Below are positions 44,974 through 55,456 of a stretch of DNA of 64,000 nt, in pieces; the first letter of the stretch is position 1, and every line of letters begins with the position of its first letter. The translations under genes and the position numbers were made by a program. Where the stretch lies: NCBI GenBank assembly GCA_001792895.1, contig MARA01000048.1, positions 1-64,000 on the forward strand, read 5' to 3'. Below the pieces are notes generated by a model, which worked only from the letters and a program-made list of their open reading frames with translations, made no database searches and was not told the DNA's origin. The DNA comes from Lentinus brumalis. Lineage: Eukaryota > Basidiomycota > Agaricomycetes > Polyporales > Polyporaceae.

Positions 44974-46009
44974 ATGTTCTTGGCCTCCATCTTCGCGGTC
45001 GCGCTTGCGGCGCTCCCCTCCACCCTCGCCCAAGCCGACTACACTGCGGCACACAACGTCACCCCCATCTCTGGTACATGGAGCTCGGGCTCGAAGAAGG
45101 TCGTCACTGGCCCGGTGAGTAACAAACAGCTGAGGTCGCCGTCGACATCGGGAGGCTTATGGTCTCCAGGGTTTCGCAAACCCGGCAAACATGACGTTCA
45201 ACTATCCCCGGTAACAGGCGTGTCATACGCATTGTGAGTGCTCCCAGTCGCTGTATGCGGTCCTCGTCTTGACTCCTGGTCAGCACCGACGATGGGTGGT
45301 ATGAGGTCGCTCGGTATCGGTTCAACGGCAACGGTGAGTTCCCTATCCATCGTTGCGCCTAAGGAAGATCGCGGAGGAGCTGTATGCTGCATATATGCGG
45401 CTCGATGGTGGATGTATGCGCTTCGCCGACGCTGTGCCCTGCGATGTCGAACACGCCAGGGCCGACGTCAGACTCCACTTGCCAAATATAGCCCACCAAA
45501 ATCTCCCTCGGGCGCAGCTGCCTGACAAGTCCGTGTGTCGTCCGGCGTATATCCGCTAATACCCGCCCACAGGCAGCATGCCGAACTGCATCACCGGGGT
45601 GCTGAACTGGCATCACGGGCACTACTCTCTCAACGACAACGGCTCTATCACCCTCAACCCGTTGAGCGACGGCTTCCAGCAAGTCCAGGACCCATGCGCA
45701 GCCGAGTCCAACTTTATCGAGCAGTACAACCAGACCGAGCTCTACATGGGCTGGCAAATCTTCTCAGACCTCAACGACGGCCCCAAACTGCACATTTTCC
45801 AGGCGGATGGAACCCCGGTCGCGCCGCTCTTCCAGGTGTACTCGACCGCGAACATGCTCCCCACGCAGCTGCTCCGGAACATCTCTGTGACCGTCACCGA
45901 CAAGACGCTATCGAAGAGGAACGCGGGCTCGAGGAGTTGGACACCTGCGGGCGTCACGTCGCTCGTGTCGGGAGTGTTCGCGATTGCGCTCACATCGATG
46001 TTCCTGTAG
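44974..46009 (+). CDS. ROT1: ER chaperone ROT1 homolog, apparent 1-nt frameshift
   Basis: Four exons: 44974-45114, 45170-45233, 45284-45333, 45573-46009; about 230 residues. Rot1 is an ER membrane protein chaperone needed for cell-wall glucan synthesis and protein folding. The product has an N-terminal signal peptide (MFLASIFAVALAALPSTLAQ), ISGTWSSGSKKVVTGPGFAN, VTGVSYAF, FTDDGWYEVARYRFNGNGS, CITGVLNWHHGHYSLNDNGS, QDPCAAESNFIEQYNQTELY, and a C-terminal hydrophobic anchor (SLVSGVFAIALTSMFL), with several N-glycosylation sites. In exon 2 the frame FNYP continues as CGG-TAA, whereas the conserved VTGVSYAF needs one additional base near 45207-45211 (tatccccggtaac). All other splice phases fit, so this is a 1-nt deletion or a sequence error. 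Intron 3 is long (239 nt) and holds gcatatatgc. Confidence 0.88.
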
Positions 46010-47646
46010 AGCAGTAGAACCCGCCCCGGACGAGCAGTATCTAATTCACGCACGTATCCCGCATATCTTCCCCGTTTCATTGCTTCCGCTTGACCGTCTT
46101 TACCTAGTAGTACACCCGCATTGGCTTCACCGGACGTATGCTCTTCACCCTTCTTCCTCCATTCCGAGTACTGCGGACAGGGCGTGCGGGCACAGACAGT
46201 TCACATACATCCCCTTTCTGTTCTCAAGTATCACGATACCCCCCGTACGTACTGCCGTTCGTCGACCTTTGCATTAGCATACATTCGTGTGGGCCAGCGG
46301 GCTTCATGACTTACACGCATGCACTGTAATCTACAAGAGTTGGTTCGTTGCAGTCCTACGTCCTCATGTCCGAGCTTCCACGATCATCGGGTACGTGTAT
46401 TCATTCAGTACGGGCTTGACTGACTTCACAGGCTTGATCATTGTACATGTCGTACGCGTGTGGACAGGTGTGGACTGCGGTTGACATGGTCCACTCTGTG
46501 GCCACAAGCGCGGCCACCGGAGCAAAAGGTTGTTGCTGCCGAGCCTATCAGGTCAGTCGTTCCTGTATGTCGCTGCGGTATTGCTGAGTCCTGAGTCCTG
46601 ACCAGCCGGGCCCATATGTCATGTTCCAGGCATCCGTTGTGTACAACGTCCGACATCAGTCGGGGCCCTGCTGCAGCACAACCGGACCCATCACTGAGCG
46701 CACGGACTCTATGATCTGCAGCTGCGGTAGGAGGAGGTGCGGGTACTTCAGCTCGCGAAGCCTCTACCCCAGCAGAGCTGCAGCCCCCCGCAGATGCCCA
46801 AGCTGGTTCCCGTTTCTCGAGCCTCGTCTTTTAGGCTACCCCTCCTCCGTCGGTGTCACGTTCAGTACACGCTATTGCCGCCGCTGGCATACTAGAACGA
46901 CTTTCAATGTCCTCCCCGCACACCGTCTCAGTGTCCACAGTCTACAACACTCTACCACCATCGCTAAGGTGTACATACGATCGCCCATCCAGACGCCCTC
47001 CGTAGCATCGATCGTTACCGCAGACTATGCCGGTTCCCTACCACAGATACCCTCATCGCCAGTATACTTATTAGGCAACCGTGCTACGGTTCTCTTCCAA
47101 GGTACGTCTCATATCTACCGTCAAAGGCCTGCGTTCGCTCATGGACTGCTCGTCAGACGTTTTGCGCGTCCGTCCCCATTCCATCCCCTCTAGACGAGGG
47201 GTTCCAAGTCTTCGACTCACGTGGGGGCCCGCCCTTGCCTCGACATCCCCCCGTCTCGCCACCGTCGATCTCTTCGTAAGAGAGACGGTCAGGTCCGCGG
47301 TCGACTCCGTCGACCACAGCGGTCTCCACAGACTGCGCTGCGCCGCGTCGCAGCTCCCATCGCCATCGTCTACTTGAAGGCGAATACAAACCTACACGTA
47401 GACTCGGAAACAGAAACGGAGCCTTCCGCGCTCCGAAGACTTCCGGATCGTACAGAGTACGTACGTGCGCCGCTGCTCTGTACAAGTTCATTAAACCTAG
47501 TTCCTCGAACTCACGCGAACCCGTCCATGTTTAGAATTACAACTGTCGTGCGCTTCGACGCCGACGCTCCACTCCGCACCCCTCCCTCCCGGTCATTCAC
47601 CGACCGACACGCTCTCCGACCCGCCGAGAGGCCGCCATCGCCTCAC

Positions 47647-47727
47647 GGACACCAGCGCAGGCACTCCCGGACACCAGCGCAGGCACTCCCGGACACCAGC
47701 GCAGGCACTCCTGGACACCAGCGCGCA
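47647..47727. repeat. 22-bp tandem repeat, about 3.7 copies
   Basis: The unit ggacaccagcgcaggcactc plus cc begins at 47647, 47669, 47691 and 47713, with one c-to-t change and a partial last copy. Confidence 0.9.
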
Positions 47728-47812
47728 CATCCGACCCCATCTCACACCGAAAGCAAAACGATCACTCACCAACTCAAGAAGGTCATCCACCGACATAGGG
47801 CGTTTGGTACAG

Positions 47813-47880
47813 TCACCACGCGCCCTCTCAACTCGCTCTTCTGCGGCGAGGTAGAGTCACCACACGCCCTCTCAACTCGT
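47813..47880. repeat. short direct repeat pair
   Basis: gtcaccacgcgccctctcaa and its near-identical partner gtcaccacacgccctctcaa, each followed by ctcg, occur 40 bases apart. Confidence 0.75.
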
Positions 47881-48804
47881 CTGAGTTGAGCCTCTAACCT
47901 AGTTTTATTCCCTTACATACTTGTAGTACACTGTATCCCATGGACCTCGCGATCCAACGCGAATGTTTAATGCGCCATCTAAACCTCACGCGCACATACT
48001 TGACATATTGAAGGTTGCTCTCGACTATGGGCGCCTGTCATGAGTAGGTGGCGTCACAGCGACACGACGATCAATCTCGTTTCTTTCTACACCGCCATCT
48101 GCTCGACAGCTCTGGTGTCGCGTTTCAAATTGACTTCTAGTCTATCATGCTCACGCTGACACCTGAATGCCCAGGCCGAGGTAAGTCAACCATGATCTGT
48201 CGTGGCAAGCTGAAGCTCTGCGCATTGCTGCGATTATGATGATGATCACTATCTTCTGTAGGGCTCGGAGTATCTGCCAAAACGCACTGGATAAAGGCAG
48301 AGACGAGACCGTGATGCTCGCAAGCACAGCGGCTCCACTGAAGGCGTTGAACCTCGAGACTAACTGGGGGCTGTGAACTTCGTCATCTTGAACTCAAGCT
48401 CGCATGGACAGCGATGTCGACCCTCAAACAGTCAGCGTCGACTCAGCGTTTCAGAACGCGTTCGCTGCCCGTGCGTGACCGGAAGTACGATAGCTCGTGC
48501 CCCGACGCGACGCCGAAACTATGGTCATCATCCAATCCATGTCCTGCACCCGTTTGGCGACTCTCCTCGACGTCAATGTGTGCGCGATTCGATCCCGGCC
48601 AGTCCTCGGCAGTGATGTGCCGCGAGAAGGACGTTGACAGGATCTGATGCTCGTCTTTTGGCGGGCTCGGGAGGCCTCCACACGAATCAAGTGCATCTGC
48701 GCAGTGATGCGGCTTGCGAGGCCATCACGGAATCCTACACTGCAAATGCAGGGACGGTCTCACCGCTCCGGGACATTGATACCGCTAGCCGCGTCCTTGC
48801 ATTG

Positions 48805-48812
48805 TATAAAAG
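48805..48812 (+). promoter_or_regulatory. TATA box of the small secreted protein gene
   Basis: tataaaag lies about 154 bases upstream of the start codon at 48959, followed by a pyrimidine-rich leader (tccctcttctttcttcc) that is typical just before fungal transcription starts. A strong TATA plus CT-rich leader suggests high or regulated expression. Confidence 0.65.
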
Positions 48813-48958
48813 GGCTCGGTGGGGGTCAGGAAGTCCTCACAGCTGGAACTTTCTAACCTTCATACGCCGCGCGTATTCCCTCTTCTTTCTTCCAACCGCC
48901 TCCCTTTCTGGACCCGTCGCTCTCTAGCACTTTTTCTTTCACGACCCATCTCATCATC

Positions 48959-49499
48959 ATGAAGTTCTCCACGATCATCCTTGCCACCGCCGCTGCCGTC
49001 GTCTCCGTCTACGGTGCCCCCACCGTCGAGAAGCGTGGTGTCGACCCCGCCCTCGTTCCCGACTTCGGTGTCCAGCGGGGTGCTAACCCCAACGGCTCGG
49101 GGTAAGTGCTCATTCAAATCTACTGCTCCAGCGCTGTTTCTCTGACATATGTTACAGGAGCTGCACTGGCATCAACGGCATCCTCATCCCGTGCTCGTGC
49201 CCGCCTGACCGTGGCGACTTCATCAACGTACGCTTCCCCTCGTTCACCTGGGAAACCTTTGATTTGAATGCTGACCCGTTCGCATACAGGCCTTGAACGC
49301 GAACGTCGCAGCGGGCCACGCCATCAACAACCCGCCTATCGCCACGCCGTTCCCCACTGGCAACTCGAAGCCCGAGCAGCAGGCGCGTATCGCCACCCTG
49401 CTCTCGACGCTCCAGAACCTCCACGGTCCTGGTGTCGGCTGCCCCGCGGTCTCCACCGTGTACGCTCAGCTCCAGCAGCAGATCAACGCGCTTCCGTGA
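48959..49499 (+). CDS. small secreted protein with Kex2-type propeptide
   Basis: Three exons: 48959-49101, 49158-49227, 49290-49499; 140 residues. A signal peptide (MKFSTIILATAAAVVSVYGA) is followed by a short propeptide ending EKR, a Kex2 cleavage site. The mature part contains GSCTGINGILIPCSCPPDRG, ALNANVAAGHAINNPP and LQNLHGPGVGCPAVSTVYAQ, a pattern I recall from small secreted proteins of Agaricomycetes with four cysteines. It lacks the eight-Cys pattern of hydrophobins. Function is not known; it is likely extracellular. The TATA box and CT-rich leader upstream suggest strong expression. Confidence 0.85.
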
Positions 49500-50025
49500 A
49501 GTGCTTGAAGTTGCGACGCGTTCCTTTTTCGCGGGGCTTGGGAGATCTTTCAGGGAATTGTCACGGTCGTGTTTATGCTAGTTAGTATCTTCAATCGACG
49601 GGTGCCAGTCACCTTGTTCCAGCTGTCTCTTCTCGTCCGATTGTGTGCCTTCGTCAGAAGCGATGCGGCCAGGTCGTCATGTCGACATAGGAATCTGCAG
49701 TCCGCGGGATCTCACGCTGCAACGGTATTCGTTGGCGACTTGAAGCATGTCGAGTCTTCTGGTTCGCTCGCAACTGCTGCGGTAGGTTTCATTGTGCAGC
49801 GAGCGCTAAGGTTGCTTCTGCAGCACGTTGAAACGTCCATGAACGAGGTCCGCAGCCACCTGTATGAAACTGTAAAAGCTGCGGTAGACGGGAACGTGGG
49901 TCGCACACTTCGCGGGTGATGCTGTTGTTGCACTTCAACCTCAACTCTCGAGTGCACGTCGTTCGACAGGGTGAGTTTCAACATTGCGTTCAGCCGTATC
50001 CGCCCTTGGGCAACAAATATCGATT
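49500..50025. other. intergenic
   Basis: Spacer between the small secreted protein and the RGG/WG gene. No coding chain is recognised; it includes the latter's promoter. Confidence 0.6.
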
Positions 50026-53005
50026 ATGCAACCATGGAGCAACACACCGCGTGGAGGTTCCGGCAGAGGACGTGGAGGAGCGGGACTTGGCGTTGGTCGC
50101 CGTATCTGGGGCGACGGTCTCGGAGCTGCGACTGTCCGTAACGGAGCGACCACCGGCACGGGCACCCAATTCAGCAGCACGACGCATACTCCCACTGGTG
50201 GCGGTGTTAGAGCAGAGACACAATCCTCCCTGTGGGGCGACCACGCGCAGGGAGGAACAGATGCGCGAGGAGGTTATTGGGGAAGAGCGAGAGGACGAGG
50301 TGCGCCGCCTCGTGGCCGCGGAGGAAACAGCCAAGGTTCAGAGCATCGCGCCGGCGAGGAGCCTCGCGGGTACAGTACTCCACCCGACACACACAGCCGC
50401 ACGTTCCCGCCTAGCACGAACCCACAGGACTCCCCTCCGCAGAACTCTGATTACGGCGTGGACGGCGCTGGCCGTGAGAGTACCACTTGGGGCGGCCGTG
50501 GCGGTCGTGGAGGCCGAGGAGGGTATATTGAACGCGGAATGTCTGGTGGACGCGGCACATCTGGGGACCGCGGCGTGTATGGGGGACGTGGCGGATATGA
50601 AGGCAGAGGACGTGGCGGATATGATGGCAGGGGACGCAGCGGTCCTGAAGGCAGGGGACGCGGCGGGTTTGAAGGCAGAAATCGTGGCGGTTTTGAACCT
50701 GGCAGAGGTCGCGGCGGGTATGCAGGTAGGGGTCGCGGAGGCTTCCATAGAGAGGAGCAAGAACACACTCGATGGGCGAGCTCTCCAACCTCTGGCTCAG
50801 CGAACCCTTGGACTGGATTTCCATACTCTGGAGGCGCTGCGACGTCTGAAGCGACCGACCTCTGGGGTGGAGGAGGTGCACAAGACAACAACAACAACGG
50901 GCAGAGCGCACGTGGGAGCTTCCGAGGGCGCGGGTATGGACGCGGACGAGGTGAAGCGTGGTCGGACTCTACCCGCGGAGGGAACGAGCATTTCGCTCGT
51001 GGCTGGCGGGTGGACGGGGTAGTTGGACTCCACGCGGCGGCCGCGGTGTTCGTGGCGGCTTCCCAGGACATGAAGGGCGACCGAATCTTCCCGGCCCCGA
51101 AGTCAACCTGCCGCCTCCGCGCGACATCATGGACAATGTGCGTGTGCCTGCGCTCGCACAGCTGACGGTTCCTGAGGGGGTCTCGTGGGAGGAGCCGGTC
51201 GCTATCACGGATTTCAAGTGCATCTCGTCGTATACCTGGAGCACGGACAGGAACCCAACGATCATCGTTCCTGGTGAGTAGAATTCCGCCATCCGCGTCA
51301 ACCTATGGGCACGATACTCAATGAACCGGGCAGGCGCACCTCGTCTGTGGCTCGACCGCCCATTTCCGATACGTGTCCCCTTCGACAGAGGTGTCAGGAT
51401 CTTCCACGAGGATGCGATGCACATGGGCCCAGAGTCGACGCTGCTGCCTCTCTTCCGCGCTGTCGATGCGCTCGCCGCAGAGTTCGTTCCACAGGACGCA
51501 GTGAACGAGAGCGCAATCGACTGGACGACCGTCGACTTCGTCACCGACCGAAACAACCTGCGGAAACTTATCCGCTGGGTCCGGGAGCCCTGCGCCACTC
51601 CGTCGCCTACCCCAACACCGTCTGATGCGGACACTCCAGCGATTCCGACGGACACTGAGACCGGGGCAACTGCGTCGAGCGACTCGTCGTCCTGGGATCC
51701 GAGGAAGGACTTCCGCATCGACATGCAACTCGGCGGAACGAGCACTGTACTGATGCACAGATGGGCGGCGCAAGCCCGCGAATGGGTAGAGCCTCCAAAG
51801 GCGGGATGCCGTTCAAACTTTGAGCGCGAGAGCACCGGTGCTGTCCCAGGCTGTGACGGCGGCGGAGGGCACTACAGAATCGTGCAGTATGTAAGTGCAA
51901 GTACAAACAAGGGCGAGGACAGATCTCACCTGCTCACGTACAGAGCATTGGCGGCCTGAACCTTGTCGTCCGCTTCGAGGTCGACGCCTTCGAAGACCCG
52001 GATGCGGCAGCTGCATCTGCCACGGGAGATGGCGACTCGCCTGTATCGCTCAAGGACACCTCGCTTTGGGGAGATACGCCTACTCCCACCTCAGCCTCCG
52101 AATGGGGTGCCACCAGTGCGGCGGAGAGTCCGACGACAGCACGACAGAAGATCACAAAGAAAGAAGATGTCGATTTATGGGGCGGACCAGTCAGCGACGC
52201 GAGCGATTGGGGTGTTGCAGAGACCTCTCTCGCTCCCGAATCAGCATGGGGAGGTCCACCCGATGATCCGAACGACTGGGGAGTAGAGATCTCTTCCGGT
52301 GGGGCGGCTGCTGAGAAGAAAGACGTAGCAGCTTTGGGCGCATGGGAGATCAAGAGCGACGCCTCTGCCTGGGGGCCCGTGGATGCTCCGACATCGTGGG
52401 GAGCGGAGACAACGAAGGATGATGTGGTCGCTTGGAGTGCTGGGGTCGCAGACAATGCACCTGGGTGGGCTGGTCAAAGGCGTCCGTCGACGAAGACGGA
52501 GATGGGAGGCAAGAGCGACGCACCCTCGTGGGGTCCATCAACCGCAGTCGAGTTCGACACGACCTCTGCATTTGTCCCTGGTGAAGAATTCAAGGTCGTC
52601 CGGGCCGGCACCCTTCTTCCTCAGTCTAGGATCCTTGAGCTCGCCACGCGCTCGGTGAATTATCTGGACCGCACGACCAGCAACGATACTTTCCTCCAGA
52701 TGTTCTTGACCCAGACCCCGACTCATCTCATTGCCGTTCACCAGCGCGGTACGTTCGAGCGTGTCATCAGGCAGGAGCTCGCGTCCGAGGAGTTCGTGCG
52801 CATCGCGGAGGCGGAGGAAATCCTGCAAGGCATCGCGCAGTTCGTCGAGCTTATGCGGGAGATACAGCGGCTTGTGAAAAATTACGGGAAAGAGGAAAGA
52901 GTGAGCTTGGTTTGCGGGAAAGGGAAGCTCGAATTGTTCGGGCTTGGCGGACAAGAGGGATTTGTGCGCCAGGAGGAGTTGGCGCGATTCGATTGCATTG
53001 CCTGA
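50026..53005 (+). CDS. RGG- and WG-repeat protein, possible Argonaute-hook protein
   Basis: Three exons: 50026-51273, 51334-51890, 51944-53005; about 955 residues. The N-terminal third is arginine/glycine-rich (GGRGGRGGRGGYIERG, GRGRGGYDGRGRSG), an RNA-binding type region. The central part has ITDFKCISSYTWSTDRNPTI, DWTTVDFVTDRNNLRKLIRW, KDFRIDMQLGGTSTVLMHRW and GGHYRIVQY..VVRFEVDA, a fungal family that databases often label geranylgeranyl pyrophosphate synthetase, though no DDxxD prenyl-synthase motif is seen. After it come many WG units (SLWGD, EWGA, DLWGG, DWGV, AWGG, SWGA, SWGP), with more in the RGG part. The C-terminus (LPQSRILELATRSVNYLDRT, VRIAEAEEILQGIAQFVELM) is conserved-looking. 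Near 51005 (gctggcgggtgg) one base is missing: RGG reading resumes in another frame, and exon 1 is 1 nt short of the needed phase. Confidence 0.8.
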
Positions 53006-53640
53006 AGTGATGAATGGTCGCCGCCCCTGCAAATTGGCTGTATCAAGTTCAGGATAACGCTACGCATGTTAGTTTGTTGACTCAAAAACCTACCAATATA
53101 AGCACTGCTGAAATGTGTGGTCGAAGTTTAAGCGTTCATATGCGTATCGGCATGATGGCGGTCTGTGAACAAGAGAGGAAAGCTTAGCGCGCATATGACT
53201 ACGGCTTGACTTCGACCGTCGTGCATCCCCTCTCTCTGCCCCTCTCTGCTCCGAACTTGACTTCAAAGACCGAAAATACTGGTGCATTGTGTGAAGCTAG
53301 CCCGAGGGTGAGGTTGTGCTCAGCTTTTTGCGTCTGCAGGACCCAGGTCGGCGCGCATGCACAAGTGTCCAACCTTGGTCGCGGACGCACTGTTAGGATC
53401 ACCGAGCGTGCCCATGCGTGGGGGATGTCAGGCATTACAAGCTTGACACACACAGCGGCCATATCATGAGTCAAATTCCTGCCAAAAATCTCACGCACGC
53501 GCGCACTCGCAGCGACGGATACCAACCTCCCACGCCGGCTCGCTGATGCTCGCTGTCGCCCTCTATCAATCCCTTGTCCTCAAACCCGCATCGCCGAATA
53601 CCGTCCATAGCCAGCAAGCTGCCCCGAATACAACGCTTCG
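53006..53640. other. intergenic
   Basis: Spacer between the RGG/WG gene and SDR-II.5; promoter of the latter. Nothing else recognised. Confidence 0.6.
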
Positions 53641-55018
53641 ATGGGTGGTGCAGTGTCCAATCTGTGGAATGTCTGGTCGGCTCTTTCGCAGTTCTATCCA
53701 CCGAAACCGCAGTTCACGGTCGATCAAATCCCGGATTTGAGCGGGCGCATCATCATTGTGACCGGTAAGCACTTATTTGGCGTGTCTCAGTTGGTAAGCC
53801 TGACCTTCTGTATGTTTCGAAGGTGGTTACTCGGGCTTGGGCTATGAGACTGTGAAGGTGCGCATCCGCAGGCCGCGCCTGTGGCGCAAAATGCCGTCAA
53901 GTCTCACGATGACCAACAGGTCCTCCTGCAACGCAACGCGAAAGTTTACATTGCGGGACGAAGCAGAGAGAAGGCGGAGAAGGCGATCGCCGCTTTAATG
54001 CAGCAAACTGGCAAGGAAGCCCTGTTCCTCGAACTCAATCTCACCAGTCTGGCGTCGATCAAGCAGGCCGCACAGGCGTTTCTCGGCAACGAGCGGGAGC
54101 TGCACATCTTATTCAACAACGCGTATGTCTTGTCTGACGTTGTCATCGAGCTTCAAAGATGACGATCTTCGATTTCATAGCGGTATCATGTGGCCGCCCA
54201 AGGATCTCCTCACCGAGGATGGCTACGATCTCCAGTGGGGAACGAACGTTCTCGGCCACTGGTATCTCACCGAGCTCCTGATGCCTGCACTTCTCGCGGG
54301 AGTCGAGACGTCCACAGACCATCACGCTCGCGTCATCACCACCTCGTCCAGCGGCGCGTACTCACGGACGATCGATTGGGATACCCTCAAAGATACCCCC
54401 GCACGTCGGAAGCAGTCAGCGGAGAACCTGTACTACCAGAGCAAATTTGTACGTCCTCTCGGGCCCTGATACACAGGGGAACGTCACTGATCCGGCGTAT
54501 GCAGGGCAACGTTGTCGTAGCACGGCAAGTCGCGAAGCGGTACGCAGACAAGGGGATTGTGTCGATATCCCTCAACCCAGGTGCGTCTTACGTCTGTGCA
54601 GTCGGTCCGTGAGGTCTTCACTGCTGACGGCTTGTAGGAAACATTGAGACTGACTTGCAACGTCATATGTCCCCGCTGGGCCGAAGTATCATGGTACGAG
54701 CTACGGTCCCATTCTACTATCTGTTGATCGTGGCTGAACCCTTTGCCTCGGCAGAAACATACCATCCTCCATCCTACTTCGTACGGCATCCTCACGCAAC
54801 TCTTCGCGGGGACCATGCCGGAGGCTCTGAACTACAACGGAGAGGTGCGTCCCATGATTTCGTCAGCCACAGAAACTCTTATCAGACCTGATCTGCTCGC
54901 ACAGTTTCTAATCCCTTGGGCGCGCCTCGGAAGATGTAGGGCAGAGGCGTACGATGATGCACTTGGCGAGCGATTGTGGAAGTGGCTCGAAGACGAGGTC
55001 AAGGGCCACCAACTATGA
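53641..55018 (+). CDS. retinol-dehydrogenase-like SDR-II.5
   Basis: Eight exons: 53641-53764, 53823-53857, 53920-54122, 54181-54448, 54505-54580, 54638-54693, 54755-54844, 54905-55018; 321 residues. Start MGGAVSNLWNVWSALSQFYP, then QFTV-DQIPDLSGRIIIVTG and GYSGLGYETVK (TGGYSGLG, a variant glycine motif). It has LFNNA-GIM, YDLQWGTNVLGHWYLTELLM, VITTSSSGAYSRT, catalytic [25 protein letters not shown], and the tail [20 protein letters not shown]. All eight exon lengths match the array at 26-34 kb, so this is a dispersed, inverted member about 19 kb away. Confidence 0.88.
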
Positions 55019-55456
55019 CTGAGCGATGGCGTACGGCGTCGAATGTGGACTGTGGTTTAGATGCTTGAGTGCCGATGCATAGTCTCCGATCTCGTTCCCT
55101 TGAGAGAGCCAGTTTCAAAAGCTCAGTAGTCCGGGGCCAATACTGATTCGCCAGCCAGATCAAGCCGTTCAGGTTGAGTCGCCCAGCTGAGCGTAATATG
55201 GACAACTTACCTGGGCGACGCGGACGGACACAGCACTGAATTTGAAACGTTGAGTAGGCGATGAGTGCCACGTGGGCACTGGGCAGTAACAATAGCAGCA
55301 GCCGCGCATTGTTGAACTTGTACTACTTACCACGACTACTCTGGTCAGTACTTGCCCGTACTCTTCTTCGACTCAGGATTCTCCACTCAAAATTTGCAGA
55401 CCCTGCAGTATCAAAGTCACGGGAATCAAGTTGAAGATAGGAACTCCACGAATCAA
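55019..55456. other. intergenic
   Basis: Spacer between SDR-II.5 and the first F-box gene; nothing recognised. Confidence 0.6.

Larger units (their letters stand above)
46010..48958. other. long intergenic region with minisatellites
   Basis: About 2.9 kb between ROT1 and the small secreted protein gene. It holds a 22-bp tandem repeat (47647-47727), a pair of ~25-bp direct repeats (about 47813-47839 and 47853-47879) and the TATA box at 48805. Open frames here are short and without motifs. Confidence 0.6.

Noticed and set aside
48959..49499. Hydrophobin identification
   Set aside because: Only four cysteines are in the mature part and the C-CC-C-C-CC-C pattern is absent.
50451..51835. Pro-rich minus-strand and alternative plus-strand frames over the RGG region
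   Set aside because: Repetitive GGX codons keep several frames open at once; only one shows RGG and WG periodicity and joins the downstream exons.
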